Assembly (NCBI RefSeq): GCF_000425885.1
Contig: NZ_AUEH01000014.1
Location: 1 to 64,000 of the forward strand
Source: Schleiferilactobacillus harbinensis DSM 16991
GTDB taxonomy: Bacteria > Bacillota > Bacilli > Lactobacillales > Lactobacillaceae
Direction of reading: 5' to 3'
DNA length: 64,000 nucleotides
In this document: positions 8,088 through 15,963 of the stretch, piece after piece
Position numbering within the stretch: the first letter of the stretch is position 1
Layout: each line of letters begins with the position of its first letter
Notes under the pieces: model-generated
Told to the model about the DNA's origin: nothing
Database searches by the model: none
Seen by the model: only the letters and a program-made list of their open reading frames with translations
Position numbers and translations under genes: made by a program

Positions 8088-9194
8088 ATGAGTCACTTAG
8101 AGCAACTTCAGCACTGGATCACTGAGCAGCACGTGGATGCCGCCTACATCAGCGACCCTACGGATATCAACTATTTCACAGGTTTTTACAGTGAACCGGA
8201 GGAACGTGTTTTGGCATTGTTCGTCTTTCCAGATGCTGCACCATTCCTGTTTACGCCAGCACTGTCCGTGGAAGCAGTCAAGAAAGCAGGCTGGACTGGG
8301 GATGTTTACGGGTATCTGGACCAGGAAGATCCGTTTGCCTTGATTGCTGCCCATATTAAAGAACGCAGCCGGACAAATCACGCTTGGGCGATTGAGAAGG
8401 ACGTGCTCCCCTTCGGTCGGTATGAAGCTATCCAGCGCGAATTTCCAGACGCGGTCTTCCCCGCTGATGCCTCCCGGTTCATTGAACAGCTCAAGCTGAT
8501 CAAGTCGCCGGCAGAAATTGCGCTCATGGAAGCCGCCGGCCGTGAAGCGGATGAATGCTTCCGGGTCGGCTTCGACGCGCTGCGCACCGGTATTACAGAA
8601 CAAGGCGTGGTGGCTGAAATCAACTATGCGATGATGAAGCAGGGTGTGATGCACATGAGCTTCGACACCATCGTCCAGGCGGGTGTCAACGCTGCTGACC
8701 CCCACGGTGAACCAACCGCTGCCCAGGTCGCACCCAACGAACTGGTGCTGTTCGACCTAGGCACCAATCACCAGGGATACATGAGCGATGCCAGCCGCAC
8801 GGTGGCCTATGGCGAACCGACAGCCAAGCAGAAAGAAATCTTTGACGTCTGCTTGGAAGCGCAATTAACTGCCATGGATGCAGTGAAACCGGGCTTGACC
8901 GCGGCAGAGCTGGATAAGATTGCCCGAGATATTATCACCAAGGCCGGTTATGGGGAGTATTTCATCCACCGCTTGGGTCACGGTATTGGGACCTCTACCC
9001 ATGAATTCCCATCGATCATGGCGGGCAATGAGATGGTCCTGCAACCCGGCATGTGCTTCTCCATTGAACCAGGAATCTATATTCCAGGAGTCGCTGGCGT
9101 GCGGATCGAAGATTGTGTCCACGTTACTGAGACTGGCGGTGTACCGTTTACCCATACGGATAAGCAGCTGCAAGTGATTCCGGTACGCAGCTAA
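8088..9194 (+). CDS. pepQ: Xaa-Pro dipeptidase PepQ (prolidase)
   Basis: M24 metallopeptidase of 368 residues that hydrolyses Xaa-Pro dipeptides in the cytoplasm, part of casein peptide use. An N-terminal creatinase-like domain (residues 1-120) is followed by the pita-bread catalytic domain. Visible metal ligands are Asp in VLFDLGTNHQG and MSDASRT, His in HRLGHGIG, and Glu in SIEPGI and VRIEDCVH. I chose the ATG at 8088 over the in-frame GTG at 8079, because the AAAGGAAG ribosome site runs right into that GTG. It is divergent from ccpA, the usual lactobacillar pairing. Confidence 0.95.
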   Translation: MSHLEQLQHWITEQHVDAAYISDPTDINYFTGFYSEPEERVLALFVFPDAAPFLFTPALSVEAVKKAGWTGDVYGYLDQEDPFALIAAHIKERSRTNHAWAIEKDVLPFGRYEAIQREFPDAVFPADASRFIEQLKLIKSPAEIALMEAAGREADECFRVGFDALRTGITEQGVVAEINYAMMKQGVMHMSFDTIVQAGVNAADPHGEPTAAQVAPNELVLFDLGTNHQGYMSDASRTVAYGEPTAKQKEIFDVCLEAQLTAMDAVKPGLTAAELDKIARDIITKAGYGEYFIHRLGHGIGTSTHEFPSIMAGNEMVLQPGMCFSIEPGIYIPGVAGVRIEDCVHVTETGGVPFTHTDKQLQVIPVRS

Positions 9195-9220
9195 CTGGAA
9201 TCGGATCAAGGTCCGCTCTT

Positions 9221-9393
9221 TGTACGCCGTGCCAATGCTCCGCAAGCTGCGGCGGATGGGGCTGGAACGCCATGACGGCGTTTTGAGCCTGCTGCGCAGT
9301 CTCAAAATCGCCTAACCACATCGGCGGCAAAGCCGCCGTGTGGTTTCCATGGCTGAGCCCCATCCGCCTCCGCTTGCTACGCATTGGCACTAG
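9221..9393 (+). repeat. Palindromic structured repeat, copy A
   Basis: 173-nt element with imperfect terminal inverted repeats (GTGCCAATGC at 9229-9238, GCATTGGCAC at 9381-9390) and a perfect 13-bp inner pair (9251-9263 with 9356-9368). Between these arms lie three hairpins: around 9266-9282, 9281-9307 and 9314-9345. The element is therefore a multi-branched fold. It occurs again inverted at 12586-12792 and in minimal form at 25277-25314. Short frames inside it translate to low-complexity basic peptides and are not credible genes. It lies just after pepQ, before the terminator. Confidence 0.85.
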
Positions 9394-9426
9394 CACGCCT
9401 TATACTTTTTAGTTCCATCCCAGCTC

Positions 9427-9466
9427 CAAACAAAAAGCAGCCCCATGGGGACTGTTTTTTGTTTGG
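9427..9466. terminator. Bidirectional terminator between pepQ and the ytxH-like gene
   Basis: Inverted repeat centred on CCCCATGGGG (9441-9450), flanked by A-rich and T-rich arms that also pair. It gives a T-tract after the stem on both strands, so it serves the convergent genes pepQ and 9477. Confidence 0.8.
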
Positions 9467-9476
9467 ACTCACTTAA

Positions 9477-10049
9477 TTATTGTTGGTCGGCTGAATCTGT
9501 TGGCGCCTGCGGCGTTTCGGGAGTCTGGACGGCGCTGGCTGGAGCCGCGGGTTGGGCGGGTTCAGCCGCTGGGGCCGGATCAACGGCTTGCGGATTCGTA
9601 TCAGTTGCGGTCTGGGATTGATCCGCGTCGGCACTTTCCTTGGCCGCTTCGAAGGCTGACTTCCCGTCGATGACAATATCATCAAAGTCTTCATCGTCGG
9701 CGTTGTCTTCCGCCTGTCCTAAGTCATCGCCTAATGCATCGGTGGCGGCATCAAAAGCGTCACGGTCCGGCTTCATGGCCTCTTCGTGCTTGGCATTGAT
9801 GCTGCCGGTAAGATCAGCCAAGGTCGCTTTCAAATCTTCGATCTTGTCACCCGCTTGATCCCGCAGGGAATCGCCCAAATCGGTAGCATAACGATAATAA
9901 TCCATCACCCGATCTTTGCCGCCTGCACTCTTTTTCTTCAACTTATCAGTTAACTGTGCACCAGTCTTCGGAGCCAGCAACGTCGCAGCAGCGAATGCCA
10001 CTGCCCCGCCAATCACGAAACCAATTAAGAAATGCCCTTTTTTCGCCAT
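9477..10049 (-). CDS. YtxH-domain protein
   Basis: 190 residues. An N-terminal transmembrane helix, FLIGFVIGGAVAFAAATLLA, and the following PKTGAQLTDKLKKK are typical of YtxH proteins. Next come a helical, probably coiled-coil region (about residues 45-110), an acidic stretch and a long Ala/Pro/Gln-rich tail (about residues 140-190). YtxH-like proteins are stress-associated and membrane-anchored, with no defined biochemistry. It follows the DUF948 gene by 31 nt, the same pairing as ytxG-ytxH in bacilli. The Pro/Ala tail suggests the C-terminus crosses or faces the cell wall, which is inference. Confidence 0.8.
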   Translation of the reverse strand: MAKKGHFLIGFVIGGAVAFAAATLLAPKTGAQLTDKLKKKSAGGKDRVMDYYRYATDLGDSLRDQAGDKIEDLKATLADLTGSINAKHEEAMKPDRDAFDAATDALGDDLGQAEDNADDEDFDDIVIDGKSAFEAAKESADADQSQTATDTNPQAVDPAPAAEPAQPAAPASAVQTPETPQAPTDSADQQ

Positions 10050-10080
10050 AACGCTAACTTCCTTCCTAAATTATCGATGA

Positions 10081-10482
10081 TTATTTACGCCGGAACAACC
10101 GCATCGCTCTGCTGGCTATACCGACCTCTGCGGTGCGCTTGCCGCCGCGTTTGACACTAGCCACCAAGTGCCGGGAGCTGGAATTCAGATCTGAAACCGT
10201 TTCTCCCAGCTCACCAATGGCCTTGAACAAAGGATCTGTGTCGGCCACCTTACCATTCACGTCATCCAGCAAGGTGTTGGACTTCACGAGCAGCGCCTCC
10301 ACCTGTTGGGTCAAGACGTCCACGTCGCCGGTGACCACATCCAGCGTCTTAGTCGTTTGGGCCACCGTTTCGTTAACACTGGCCAATGCCTTATTGACCT
10401 TCAGCAGCGTTGAGATCAGGAACACGACCAAGAGAAGAAAAGCAATGGCCGCAATCAACGCTGCAATTTCACCACCTGACAT
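10081..10482 (-). CDS. DUF948 (YtxG-like) membrane protein
   Basis: 133 residues from the chosen start. One N-terminal membrane helix (MSGGEIAALIAAIAFLLLVV) is followed by a long amphipathic helical region with heptad character (VNETVAQTTKTLDVV) and a basic end, RLFRRK. This is the DUF948 pattern. The frame is open to ATG at 10518 and 10494. I prefer 10482 because GGATGG lies 8 nt upstream and family members begin right at MxGGEIA. It is co-transcribed with the ytxH-like gene. Function unknown beyond envelope stress association in the family. Confidence 0.78.
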   Translation of the reverse strand: MSGGEIAALIAAIAFLLLVVFLISTLLKVNKALASVNETVAQTTKTLDVVTGDVDVLTQQVEALLVKSNTLLDDVNGKVADTDPLFKAIGELGETVSDLNSSSRHLVASVKRGGKRTAEVGIASRAMRLFRRK

Positions 10483-10606
10483 ATCATTCACCATCCGTTC
10501 GCTAACTAACTTACTCATTCCAGAATACCATCAATAGAGGGCGCCTTCAATTAATAACGGCGCTCGTGGTAAACTAATAGCAGACTTTTTGAAAGGGGGC
10601 GGCCAT

Positions 10607-11482
10607 GTGTTTTTAGCCGCAAACAGTGGGACGAGTGACACCTTAGACACTTGGGAGGCTTTTTTAGCCAAATTTCGCTGGCAAAATATTCTGGCGGTAC
10701 TCGCTCAGAAAACCCTGACCATCCTGTTTTACACCATCCTCTTCGTTATTCTGCGGAAAGTGGCGCGAGTGGCATTGCACCATCTCTTTCGCCGGTATAG
10801 ACAGAAGGGCAAGTATGCAGTGGCCCGCGTCGCCACTATGGATACCTTAGTCACCAATGGCACGAATTATGCCCTATGGTTTTTATATTTCTATGCGATT
10901 CTGTCAGCGCTCGGCGTTCCAGTCGGTACATTGATCGCTGGTGCTGGGGTGATTTCCCTCGCGTTAGGGCTGGGGGCTCAAGGCTTCGTCAGTGATGTCG
11001 TCACCGGGTTCTTCATCCTATTAGAAAGACAATTCGATGTTGGCGATGTCGTTCAAATTGGCGAAATCACTGGCACCGTGACCGCCATCGGCATTCGGAC
11101 CACCCAAGTCACCAGCTTCGACGGCACGTTGAACTTCATTCCGAACCGGAATATTTCCATCGTGGCTAATAAATCTCGGGGCGATATGCGGGTTTTGATC
11201 AGTGTCCATGTCTTTCCAGCGACCCCCATTGACCAAGTTCAGGACATCATCGCCGCGGTGAATAAAAAACTGGTACCGAATTATCCGGATATCACCGACG
11301 GTCCCCACGATTTGGGTATCACCGACTTGGGCAAGGGGGACTTAGCCCTGCAAGTCCAGATGAAGGTCAAAAACGGGGCCCAGGTCACGGTGCAAAATGC
11401 GTTTCTGTCTTCTTACCTGCAAGCTATTCACGAAGCGGGCATTGATCTGCCCACCAGCACGCTGAACCTAACCAAATCTTAG
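10607..11482 (+). CDS. Small-conductance mechanosensitive channel, MscS family
   Basis: 291 residues. After an N-terminal region come two or three membrane helices; the last is the pore-lining helix with LIAGAGVISLALGLGAQGF, the Gly/Ala-packed signature of MscS TM3. The beta domain contains FDVGDVVQIGEITGTV and FIPNRNISIVANKSRG. The protein opens under membrane tension to release solutes on hypo-osmotic shock. The frame runs up to a TTG at 10589, but GTG at 10607 has AAAGGGGGC 6 nt before it and is the likelier start. It is YkuT-like in size. Confidence 0.9.
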   Translation: MFLAANSGTSDTLDTWEAFLAKFRWQNILAVLAQKTLTILFYTILFVILRKVARVALHHLFRRYRQKGKYAVARVATMDTLVTNGTNYALWFLYFYAILSALGVPVGTLIAGAGVISLALGLGAQGFVSDVVTGFFILLERQFDVGDVVQIGEITGTVTAIGIRTTQVTSFDGTLNFIPNRNISIVANKSRGDMRVLISVHVFPATPIDQVQDIIAAVNKKLVPNYPDITDGPHDLGITDLGKGDLALQVQMKVKNGAQVTVQNAFLSSYLQAIHEAGIDLPTSTLNLTKS

Positions 11483-11550
11483 TATCAGTTTGCACAAGGC
11501 TCTGCTATGATGGATATACAACGCTTGTTTAAAGGAGAACATGATATTTT

Positions 11551-12483
11551 ATGCTCATGAATATGATCAAAGGCTTCCTCATCGGCATCGCCCTTGTCGT
11601 TCCTGGCCTCTCTGGGTCCATCTTTGCCGTCGTGGTGGGAATTTATGAACCCTTGCTGAATAGCGTCAACCATTTCCGCAGCGACATCCGCCGCCATTCC
11701 CGGTTCCTCGGACCAGTGGCCGTGGGCGTCGTGGTGGGTATTCTCGCCTCCACCAAACTGGTCCTCTACTTAACCGAGGCCTTCCCCATTTTGGCTTACG
11801 CCTTCTTCACGGGTTTGGTCTTGGGCGTGATTCCCTTTGTCCTGAAGAAAATGCGTCAGATCCGGTTCAACCCCCTTTACTTGCTGCTGAGTGTCGGCGG
11901 CTTTATCATTATCTGGCTGCTGGCCCAATTGGGTGACACCACCAGTACGACCAGCGTGGCGATTCGGCAAGTGACCAGCATGGCCGATGCCGGCCTGCTG
12001 CTGTTTGCTGGGCTCTTCTCCGTATCCTTGATGGCCATTCCCGGGATCTCCGGGTCCGTCATGCTGATGGTGATCAACCAGTACGGCACCGTCTACTACG
12101 CCGTCAGTCAGCTCACTGATGCCGCGGCCCTGCTCCTCCGGGGCAACGGCCGGGCCTGGGGGATGATCGGCACGAGCCTCCTGGTGCTGCTGCCCTTCAT
12201 GATCGGTGCCGTCGTCGGTCTCATCCTGATTGCTAAACTGATGGAATGGCTGCTCAAACACTTCCCCGCCCAGGTCTACTACGCCGTCCTGGGCGTCGTC
12301 ATCGCCGCCATCGCCATCCTCCTCCAAACCGGCGTCCTCCCCCCATTCGCCACCATGGCCGCCAGCCAACTGACCATCCAAGTCATCGGCGCCTTCGTCC
12401 TTACAGTATTGGGTGTGATCTCCGCTCTATTCTTCGACAAACCGGAGGAGAAAGTCGTGGAAGAAGAAGTCCGCGCTTTGTAA
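11551..12483 (+). CDS. DUF368 membrane protein, probable undecaprenyl-phosphate translocase (PopT-like)
   Basis: 310 residues with about eight to nine hydrophobic helices and the two DUF368 signatures, IALVVPGLSGSIFAV near the N-terminus and MAIPGISGSVMLM in the middle, an internal repeat typical of the family. DUF368 proteins (PopT) have been shown to recycle undecaprenyl phosphate across the membrane for cell-wall synthesis. The start is weakly set: AAAGGAG lies 13 nt before ATG 11551, and ATG 11557 is also in frame. The last 250 nt strongly favour C in the third codon position, more than neighbouring genes. Confidence 0.88.
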   Translation: MLMNMIKGFLIGIALVVPGLSGSIFAVVVGIYEPLLNSVNHFRSDIRRHSRFLGPVAVGVVVGILASTKLVLYLTEAFPILAYAFFTGLVLGVIPFVLKKMRQIRFNPLYLLLSVGGFIIIWLLAQLGDTTSTTSVAIRQVTSMADAGLLLFAGLFSVSLMAIPGISGSVMLMVINQYGTVYYAVSQLTDAAALLLRGNGRAWGMIGTSLLVLLPFMIGAVVGLILIAKLMEWLLKHFPAQVYYAVLGVVIAAIAILLQTGVLPPFATMAASQLTIQVIGAFVLTVLGVISALFFDKPEEKVVEEEVRAL

Positions 12484-12508
12484 ACTCGCAGAAAATCAGT
12501 ACGAAAAT

Positions 12509-12553
12509 AACGCAGCCTAACCTTCTCAAAAGAAGATACGGGCTGCGTTTTTT
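12509..12553 (+). terminator. Terminator of the DUF368 gene
   Basis: AACGCAGCC (12509-12517) pairs with GGCTGCGTT (12541-12549) and is followed by T residues to 12553. Loop of about 23 nt. Confidence 0.8.
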
Positions 12554-12585
12554 GTTTGGCAATCGATAATGATTTTTCTGCAGAT

Positions 12586-12792
12586 CTAGTGCCAATGCGT
12601 AGCAAGCGGAGGCGGATGGGGCTCAGCCATGGAAACAACACGGCGGCTTTGCCGCCGATGTTGTTAGGCGATTTTGAGACTGCGCAGCAGGCTCAAAACG
12701 CCGTCATGGCTAGCTACGCCTGCGGCTTCGCACTTGCTGCGCTTCGCCAGCCCCATCCGCCGCAGCTTGCGAAGCACTTGGCACGGCGTACA
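12586..12792 (-). repeat. Palindromic structured repeat, copy B (inverted to copy A)
   Basis: 207-nt copy of the 9221-9393 element in the opposite orientation. The ends match copy A to the outer TGTACGCC and CTAG. The main difference is about 33 extra nt in one arm (12678-12745 region). Apart from that arm and two small differences near one end, the remaining ~125 nt show only two substitutions, and these are the two partners of one base pair (12637 A with 12662 T, against 9317 C with 9342 G in copy A). Together with the upstream terminator it fills the 329-nt gap between the DUF368 and Nudix genes; I see nothing else there. Confidence 0.85.
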
Positions 12793-12812
12793 GAGCACCA
12801 ACCTAATCCCAC

Positions 12813-13229
12813 TCACTGTTTCAACAGATACTCATTCGCCTTTTCCAAAATCACCTTCAACGACTCATACGTCAGCGTCATGTGCGCATCCTCATAGTTA
12901 AACCAATCAATATGACTGATCTCACTCGCCTGCCGCGTGATCGCCGGATCACCATGAACTTCGGCCAAGTAAATAATCGTCCGCTTCTGGTTCCCATTCG
13001 GCAGCGGATACTCGTCGACCTGCTTAAAATCAGCCGTATCCACGTGCACGTGCAGCCCGGTTTCTTCCCGGATCTCCCGCTCTGCCGCTTGTTCATCAGT
13101 TTCGTCGCCTTCGACGTGGCCTTTGGGGAACCCCCAAAAATGACTCGTGGCACTTTCTTCCAATAAGTACTGCAACTCACCATTGACCCGGCGATACACC
13201 ACCGCACCAGTGGAAACTTCTAACGTCAT
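12813..13229 (-). CDS. Nudix hydrolase, diadenosine-tetraphosphatase-like
   Basis: 138 residues with a complete Nudix box, GHVEGDETDEQAAEREIREE then TGL, at about residues 38-60. It is preceded by FWGFPKGH, as in bis(5'-nucleosyl)-tetraphosphatases (Ap4A hydrolase type). The likely reaction is cytoplasmic cleavage of a nucleoside polyphosphate; the substrate is not proven by sequence. It begins within 2 nt of the cbpB stop and is the last gene of the murI operon. Confidence 0.88.
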   Translation of the reverse strand: MTLEVSTGAVVYRRVNGELQYLLEESATSHFWGFPKGHVEGDETDEQAAEREIREETGLHVHVDTADFKQVDEYPLPNGNQKRTIIYLAEVHGDPAITRQASEISHIDWFNYEDAHMTLTYESLKVILEKANEYLLKQ

Positions 13230-13230
13230 G

Positions 13231-13737
13231 CTACTTCGGTCCTTTCATCGCGCTGGACACCGGTTGCTGAATCGGCACCAGATCGTATTCTTTATTCAGA
13301 TTATGCACCAGCTCATTGAAGCTCTTCATATACTCCCGCCGGGTAATGATCCCGACGAAAATCCCATCGTCGTCCACCACCGGCAGAAAGGGATTGTCGA
13401 CCAGCAGATGGAGAATCTTTTCAATATCCACCAAATCACTGACGATGCTGTCGGAATCCGGCCGTTCGACCACGTCCGCCACTTTCAAGTGATCCAGGGG
13501 CTCCAACGACACATGGTCCAGCGCCAGCATTTTATCGGTGATCATCGCTAACGAAATAAAACCGATGAAGTGGCTCTCATTATCCAGCACCGGGATCTTG
13601 GCGTAGCGGACTTTCGTCAGGACCAAAAAAGCATGGCCTAACCGGTTATCCATATTGACATTAGCGACCACATCCGCCGGAATCAAATAATGTTCACTAT
13701 TTTGTAAAAGGAAACGTTGTAACTCAGGAATGATCAT
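13231..13737 (-). CDS. cbpB: CBS-domain protein, CbpB/DarB-like c-di-AMP receptor
   Basis: 168 residues made of two CBS motifs. The first is around FLVLTKVRYAKIPVLD and the second ends in LPVVDDDGIFVGIITRREYM. Stand-alone CBS pairs of this size and position match CbpB (YkuL/DarB), which binds cyclic di-AMP and, when unliganded, stimulates the stringent-response enzyme Rel. Good ribosome site (AAAGGAG). It lies between yfcE and the Nudix gene in the murI operon, as in other lactobacilli. The ligand is known for the family and not visible here. Confidence 0.82.
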   Translation of the reverse strand: MIIPELQRFLLQNSEHYLIPADVVANVNMDNRLGHAFLVLTKVRYAKIPVLDNESHFIGFISLAMITDKMLALDHVSLEPLDHLKVADVVERPDSDSIVSDLVDIEKILHLLVDNPFLPVVDDDGIFVGIITRREYMKSFNELVHNLNKEYDLVPIQQPVSSAMKGPK

Positions 13738-13759
13738 GCTGTTTGGAACTCCTTTCGCA

Positions 13760-14275
13760 TCAGCGTTGGAACGTTTGGTGCAGCTTGGGGATAGGCGTCA
13801 ACTGATGGTCGTAGAAGACTACATCCGCGGTGGTGGCATTGATCGTCACCACTGCACACGTCCCGCCATATTGCTGATAGCTGCGCGGTTGAGAAATCGA
13901 CCCCGGATTAAGTACCAGCATCCCGTCGGCCATATGCGCTTCGAGGGTATGGGTATGTCCATAAAAGGCACAATCTGCATTCACTGCATGGGCCCGCTCC
14001 TCCAACCGAGCGGTGCCCATGGAAACGCCTAGCCGGTGGCCATGAGTCTCATACACCGTAATCCCTTTGACCTTTTCCACTCGGGCCATGGGAAAGCCGG
14101 CATCAAAATCCATGTTGCCGCGGACGGCGTACATCTTCTGCCAAATCGGATCATCGGCAGTCAGTTCTGAATCACCGCAGTAAAAGAAGGCGTCCACGGT
14201 AGTTTCAAATTGGGCAAGGATCGTCTCCAAAATATTGTGGTCCCCGTGGGTGTCTGACACGACGAGTGCTTTCAT
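13760..14275 (-). CDS. YfcE/MJ0936-family metallophosphoesterase
   Basis: 171 residues. Metallophosphatase motifs are VVSDTHGD (residues 5-12), YCGDSEL, VRGNMDFD and FYGHTHT, which give the two-metal site. These enzymes hydrolyse phosphodiesters in vitro; the cellular substrate is unclear. The start at 14275 overlaps the rdgB stop as ATGA, so translation is coupled. The longer open frame upstream (13 codons) lies inside rdgB and is not used. Confidence 0.9.
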   Translation of the reverse strand: MKALVVSDTHGDHNILETILAQFETTVDAFFYCGDSELTADDPIWQKMYAVRGNMDFDAGFPMARVEKVKGITVYETHGHRLGVSMGTARLEERAHAVNADCAFYGHTHTLEAHMADGMLVLNPGSISQPRSYQQYGGTCAVVTINATTADVVFYDHQLTPIPKLHQTFQR

Positions 14276-14901
14276 GCCTGATCCTCCTCTTGGGCCGCCC
14301 ACCAGACCGGCCATTGCTGCTCTAAACGGCGCATGGCAATGCCCCGGTGGCTGACGCCGTTCTTTTCTTCCGGGGTCATCTCGGCGAAGGTCTTGCCCAG
14401 CGGTGGGAAATAAAACAACGGATCGTAGCCAAAGTCGTTATCGCCCTGGGGCACGGTCAAAATCTCACCGCGCACCTCGCCAGAGACGATCAAATCGGCG
14501 GTCGGCCGATCCGGCCAAGCCAGAACCAACGTGGAATGGAATGTGGCCCCCCGCTGGTCGCGGGGCAGCCCGCCCATTTCCACAAGCACCTTAGCGTTAT
14601 TGGCGGCATCGTTATGATCACCAGCATAGCGGGCCGACCGAATCCCGGGCATTCCGTGCAGCGCGTCGATCATCAAGCCGGAATCATCAGCCGCCACGGG
14701 CAGCTGCAATTCATGGGCAAAATGATCTGCTTTTAACTGAGCATTCTCTTTAAAGGAATGCCCAGTTTCATTCACTTGGCGGGCATCTGGATAATCCAGC
14801 AACGTTTTAATGGTCATGCCCGCCTGAGCAAACATTTTGGCAAACTCCCGGGCTTTGCCCGGATTTTTGGTGGCGACCACCAACATCTTCGGCATGGTCA
14901 T
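14272..14901 (-). CDS. rdgB: XTP/dITP diphosphatase (RdgB/Ham1 family)
   Basis: 209 residues. The N-terminal signature VVATKNPGKAREFAKMF and the later AADDSGLMIDALHGMPGIRS and SHRGIAM are those of the Ham1 non-canonical purine NTP pyrophosphatases. These remove deaminated nucleotides (ITP, XTP) from the pool and so prevent mutagenic incorporation. It overlaps the murI stop by 4 nt. The murI-rdgB-yfcE order is widely conserved in Firmicutes. Confidence 0.94.
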   Translation of the reverse strand: MTMPKMLVVATKNPGKAREFAKMFAQAGMTIKTLLDYPDARQVNETGHSFKENAQLKADHFAHELQLPVAADDSGLMIDALHGMPGIRSARYAGDHNDAANNAKVLVEMGGLPRDQRGATFHSTLVLAWPDRPTADLIVSGEVRGEILTVPQGDNDFGYDPLFYFPPLGKTFAEMTPEEKNGVSHRGIAMRRLEQQWPVWWAAQEEDQA

Positions 14902-15746
14902 TCGATCCCTTCTTTCGCTGCCGGAACGGCCGGCAAGTCTTCTACGGCGACGTGGGCCACGGGCAGCGCCGTCATCCCCAGCCAGTCTTCTGCAATATCT
15001 TTAAACATATCTGGCGAACCGGTGGTAAACAGTTTGGGTGCTGCGGATACAGTGTGATCCAAATTGCGAATGTCAAAGTAATCCAACAGAGCCGAAATTT
15101 CACTCACTGTTTCCGCCCCCGAATCGATCAGGGTCACGTCCGGCCCCATGAAGTTCTGAATCAGCGGCCGCAGCAAGGGATAATGGGTGCAGCCAAGAAC
15201 CAAAGTATCAATGTCCTTGTCAGGCAATTGACCGAGCGTTTCGGCTACGATTTTTTTCGCGACCGGGGAACGATATTGGTTGCTTTCCACCACCGGGACA
15301 AACTTGGGGCAAGCCATCGTCGTCACGTGCACCTGCGGCGCCTGGGCATGGATCGCCCGGTCATAGGCATGAGAGCGTACCGTACCGGCCGTGCCGATCA
15401 CTCCGATATGACCGTTGCGGGTCGACCGGATTGCGGCGCGCACACCCGGGGGGATCACGCCGACTAAGGGCACATTCAGCGCCGGCTTGATCACTGGCAG
15501 GGCCTCAGCCGTCGCGGTATTACAGGCAAAAACAACCATTTTGACGTCGAACTGCAATAAAAACTTAGTCAACTGCCAAGAAAAATCCTGAATTTGTTTC
15601 GCCGGCCGCGGACCGTAAGGCATGCGGGCCTGGTCGCCGATAAAGATATAGTTTTCATTAGGTAATTGCCGCACGAATTCCTTGATGACGGTGAGACCGC
15701 CCACGCCGGAATCCATAAAGCCAATCGGTCGTGGATCTGAACGCAC
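14898..15746 (-). CDS. murI: Glutamate racemase
   Basis: 282 residues. It makes D-glutamate for peptidoglycan. Both catalytic cysteines are visible, in VVFACNTATAEA (about residue 80) and LVLGCTHYPLL (about residue 193), along with FMDSGVGGLTV near the N-terminus. The frame is open for 37 codons further upstream, but those lie over the promoter. GTG at 15746 has AAAGGA 8 nt before it and sits about 25 nt below an extended -10 box, so it is the likely start. First gene of the operon. Confidence 0.95.
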   Translation of the reverse strand: MRSDPRPIGFMDSGVGGLTVIKEFVRQLPNENYIFIGDQARMPYGPRPAKQIQDFSWQLTKFLLQFDVKMVVFACNTATAEALPVIKPALNVPLVGVIPPGVRAAIRSTRNGHIGVIGTAGTVRSHAYDRAIHAQAPQVHVTTMACPKFVPVVESNQYRSPVAKKIVAETLGQLPDKDIDTLVLGCTHYPLLRPLIQNFMGPDVTLIDSGAETVSEISALLDYFDIRNLDHTVSAAPKLFTTGSPDMFKDIAEDWLGMTALPVAHVAVEDLPAVPAAKEGIE

Positions 15747-15771
15747 ACTATCAGTCCTTTCTCGAGTCTTT

Positions 15772-15780
15772 ATTATACCA
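15772..15780 (-). promoter_or_regulatory. Extended -10 promoter of the murI operon
   Basis: The minus strand reads TGGTATAAT, a perfect -10 hexamer with the TG extension. No clear -35. It excludes the upstream portion of the long murI frame from the coding region. Confidence 0.65.
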
Positions 15781-15931
15781 TGCCCCTGATGCACCCGAGT
15801 GGTCTGCACCCGTTCCCTAGCGGATTCTTCATGTTTTTCCAGACCGGGCTTTCCCAAATCTTACACACTCTTCAGGGCATCAGAAAGTGATTGATACCGG
15901 TTGCACACTTTTCTCGCCGAGCAAAGTTCGG

Positions 15932-15937
15932 TATAAT
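15932..15937 (+). promoter_or_regulatory. -10 box of yslB
   Basis: TATAAT lies 26 nt before the yslB start. The -35 region is poor. Confidence 0.45.
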
Positions 15938-15963
15938 ACTCTGCGAGATGGAGGCAAATTCGG

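Noticed and set aside
9148-9396. Open frame over repeat copy A and a similar one at 12556-12897
   Set aside because: Both translate the palindromic repeat into basic, low-complexity peptides, differ only as the repeat differs, have no ribosome site, and extend through the structured arms. Repeat translation artefacts, not genes.
11770-12381. 203-codon minus-strand frame
   Set aside because: Antisense to the DUF368 gene, His/Asp/Gln-rich composition from GC-rich third positions; not a plausible protein.
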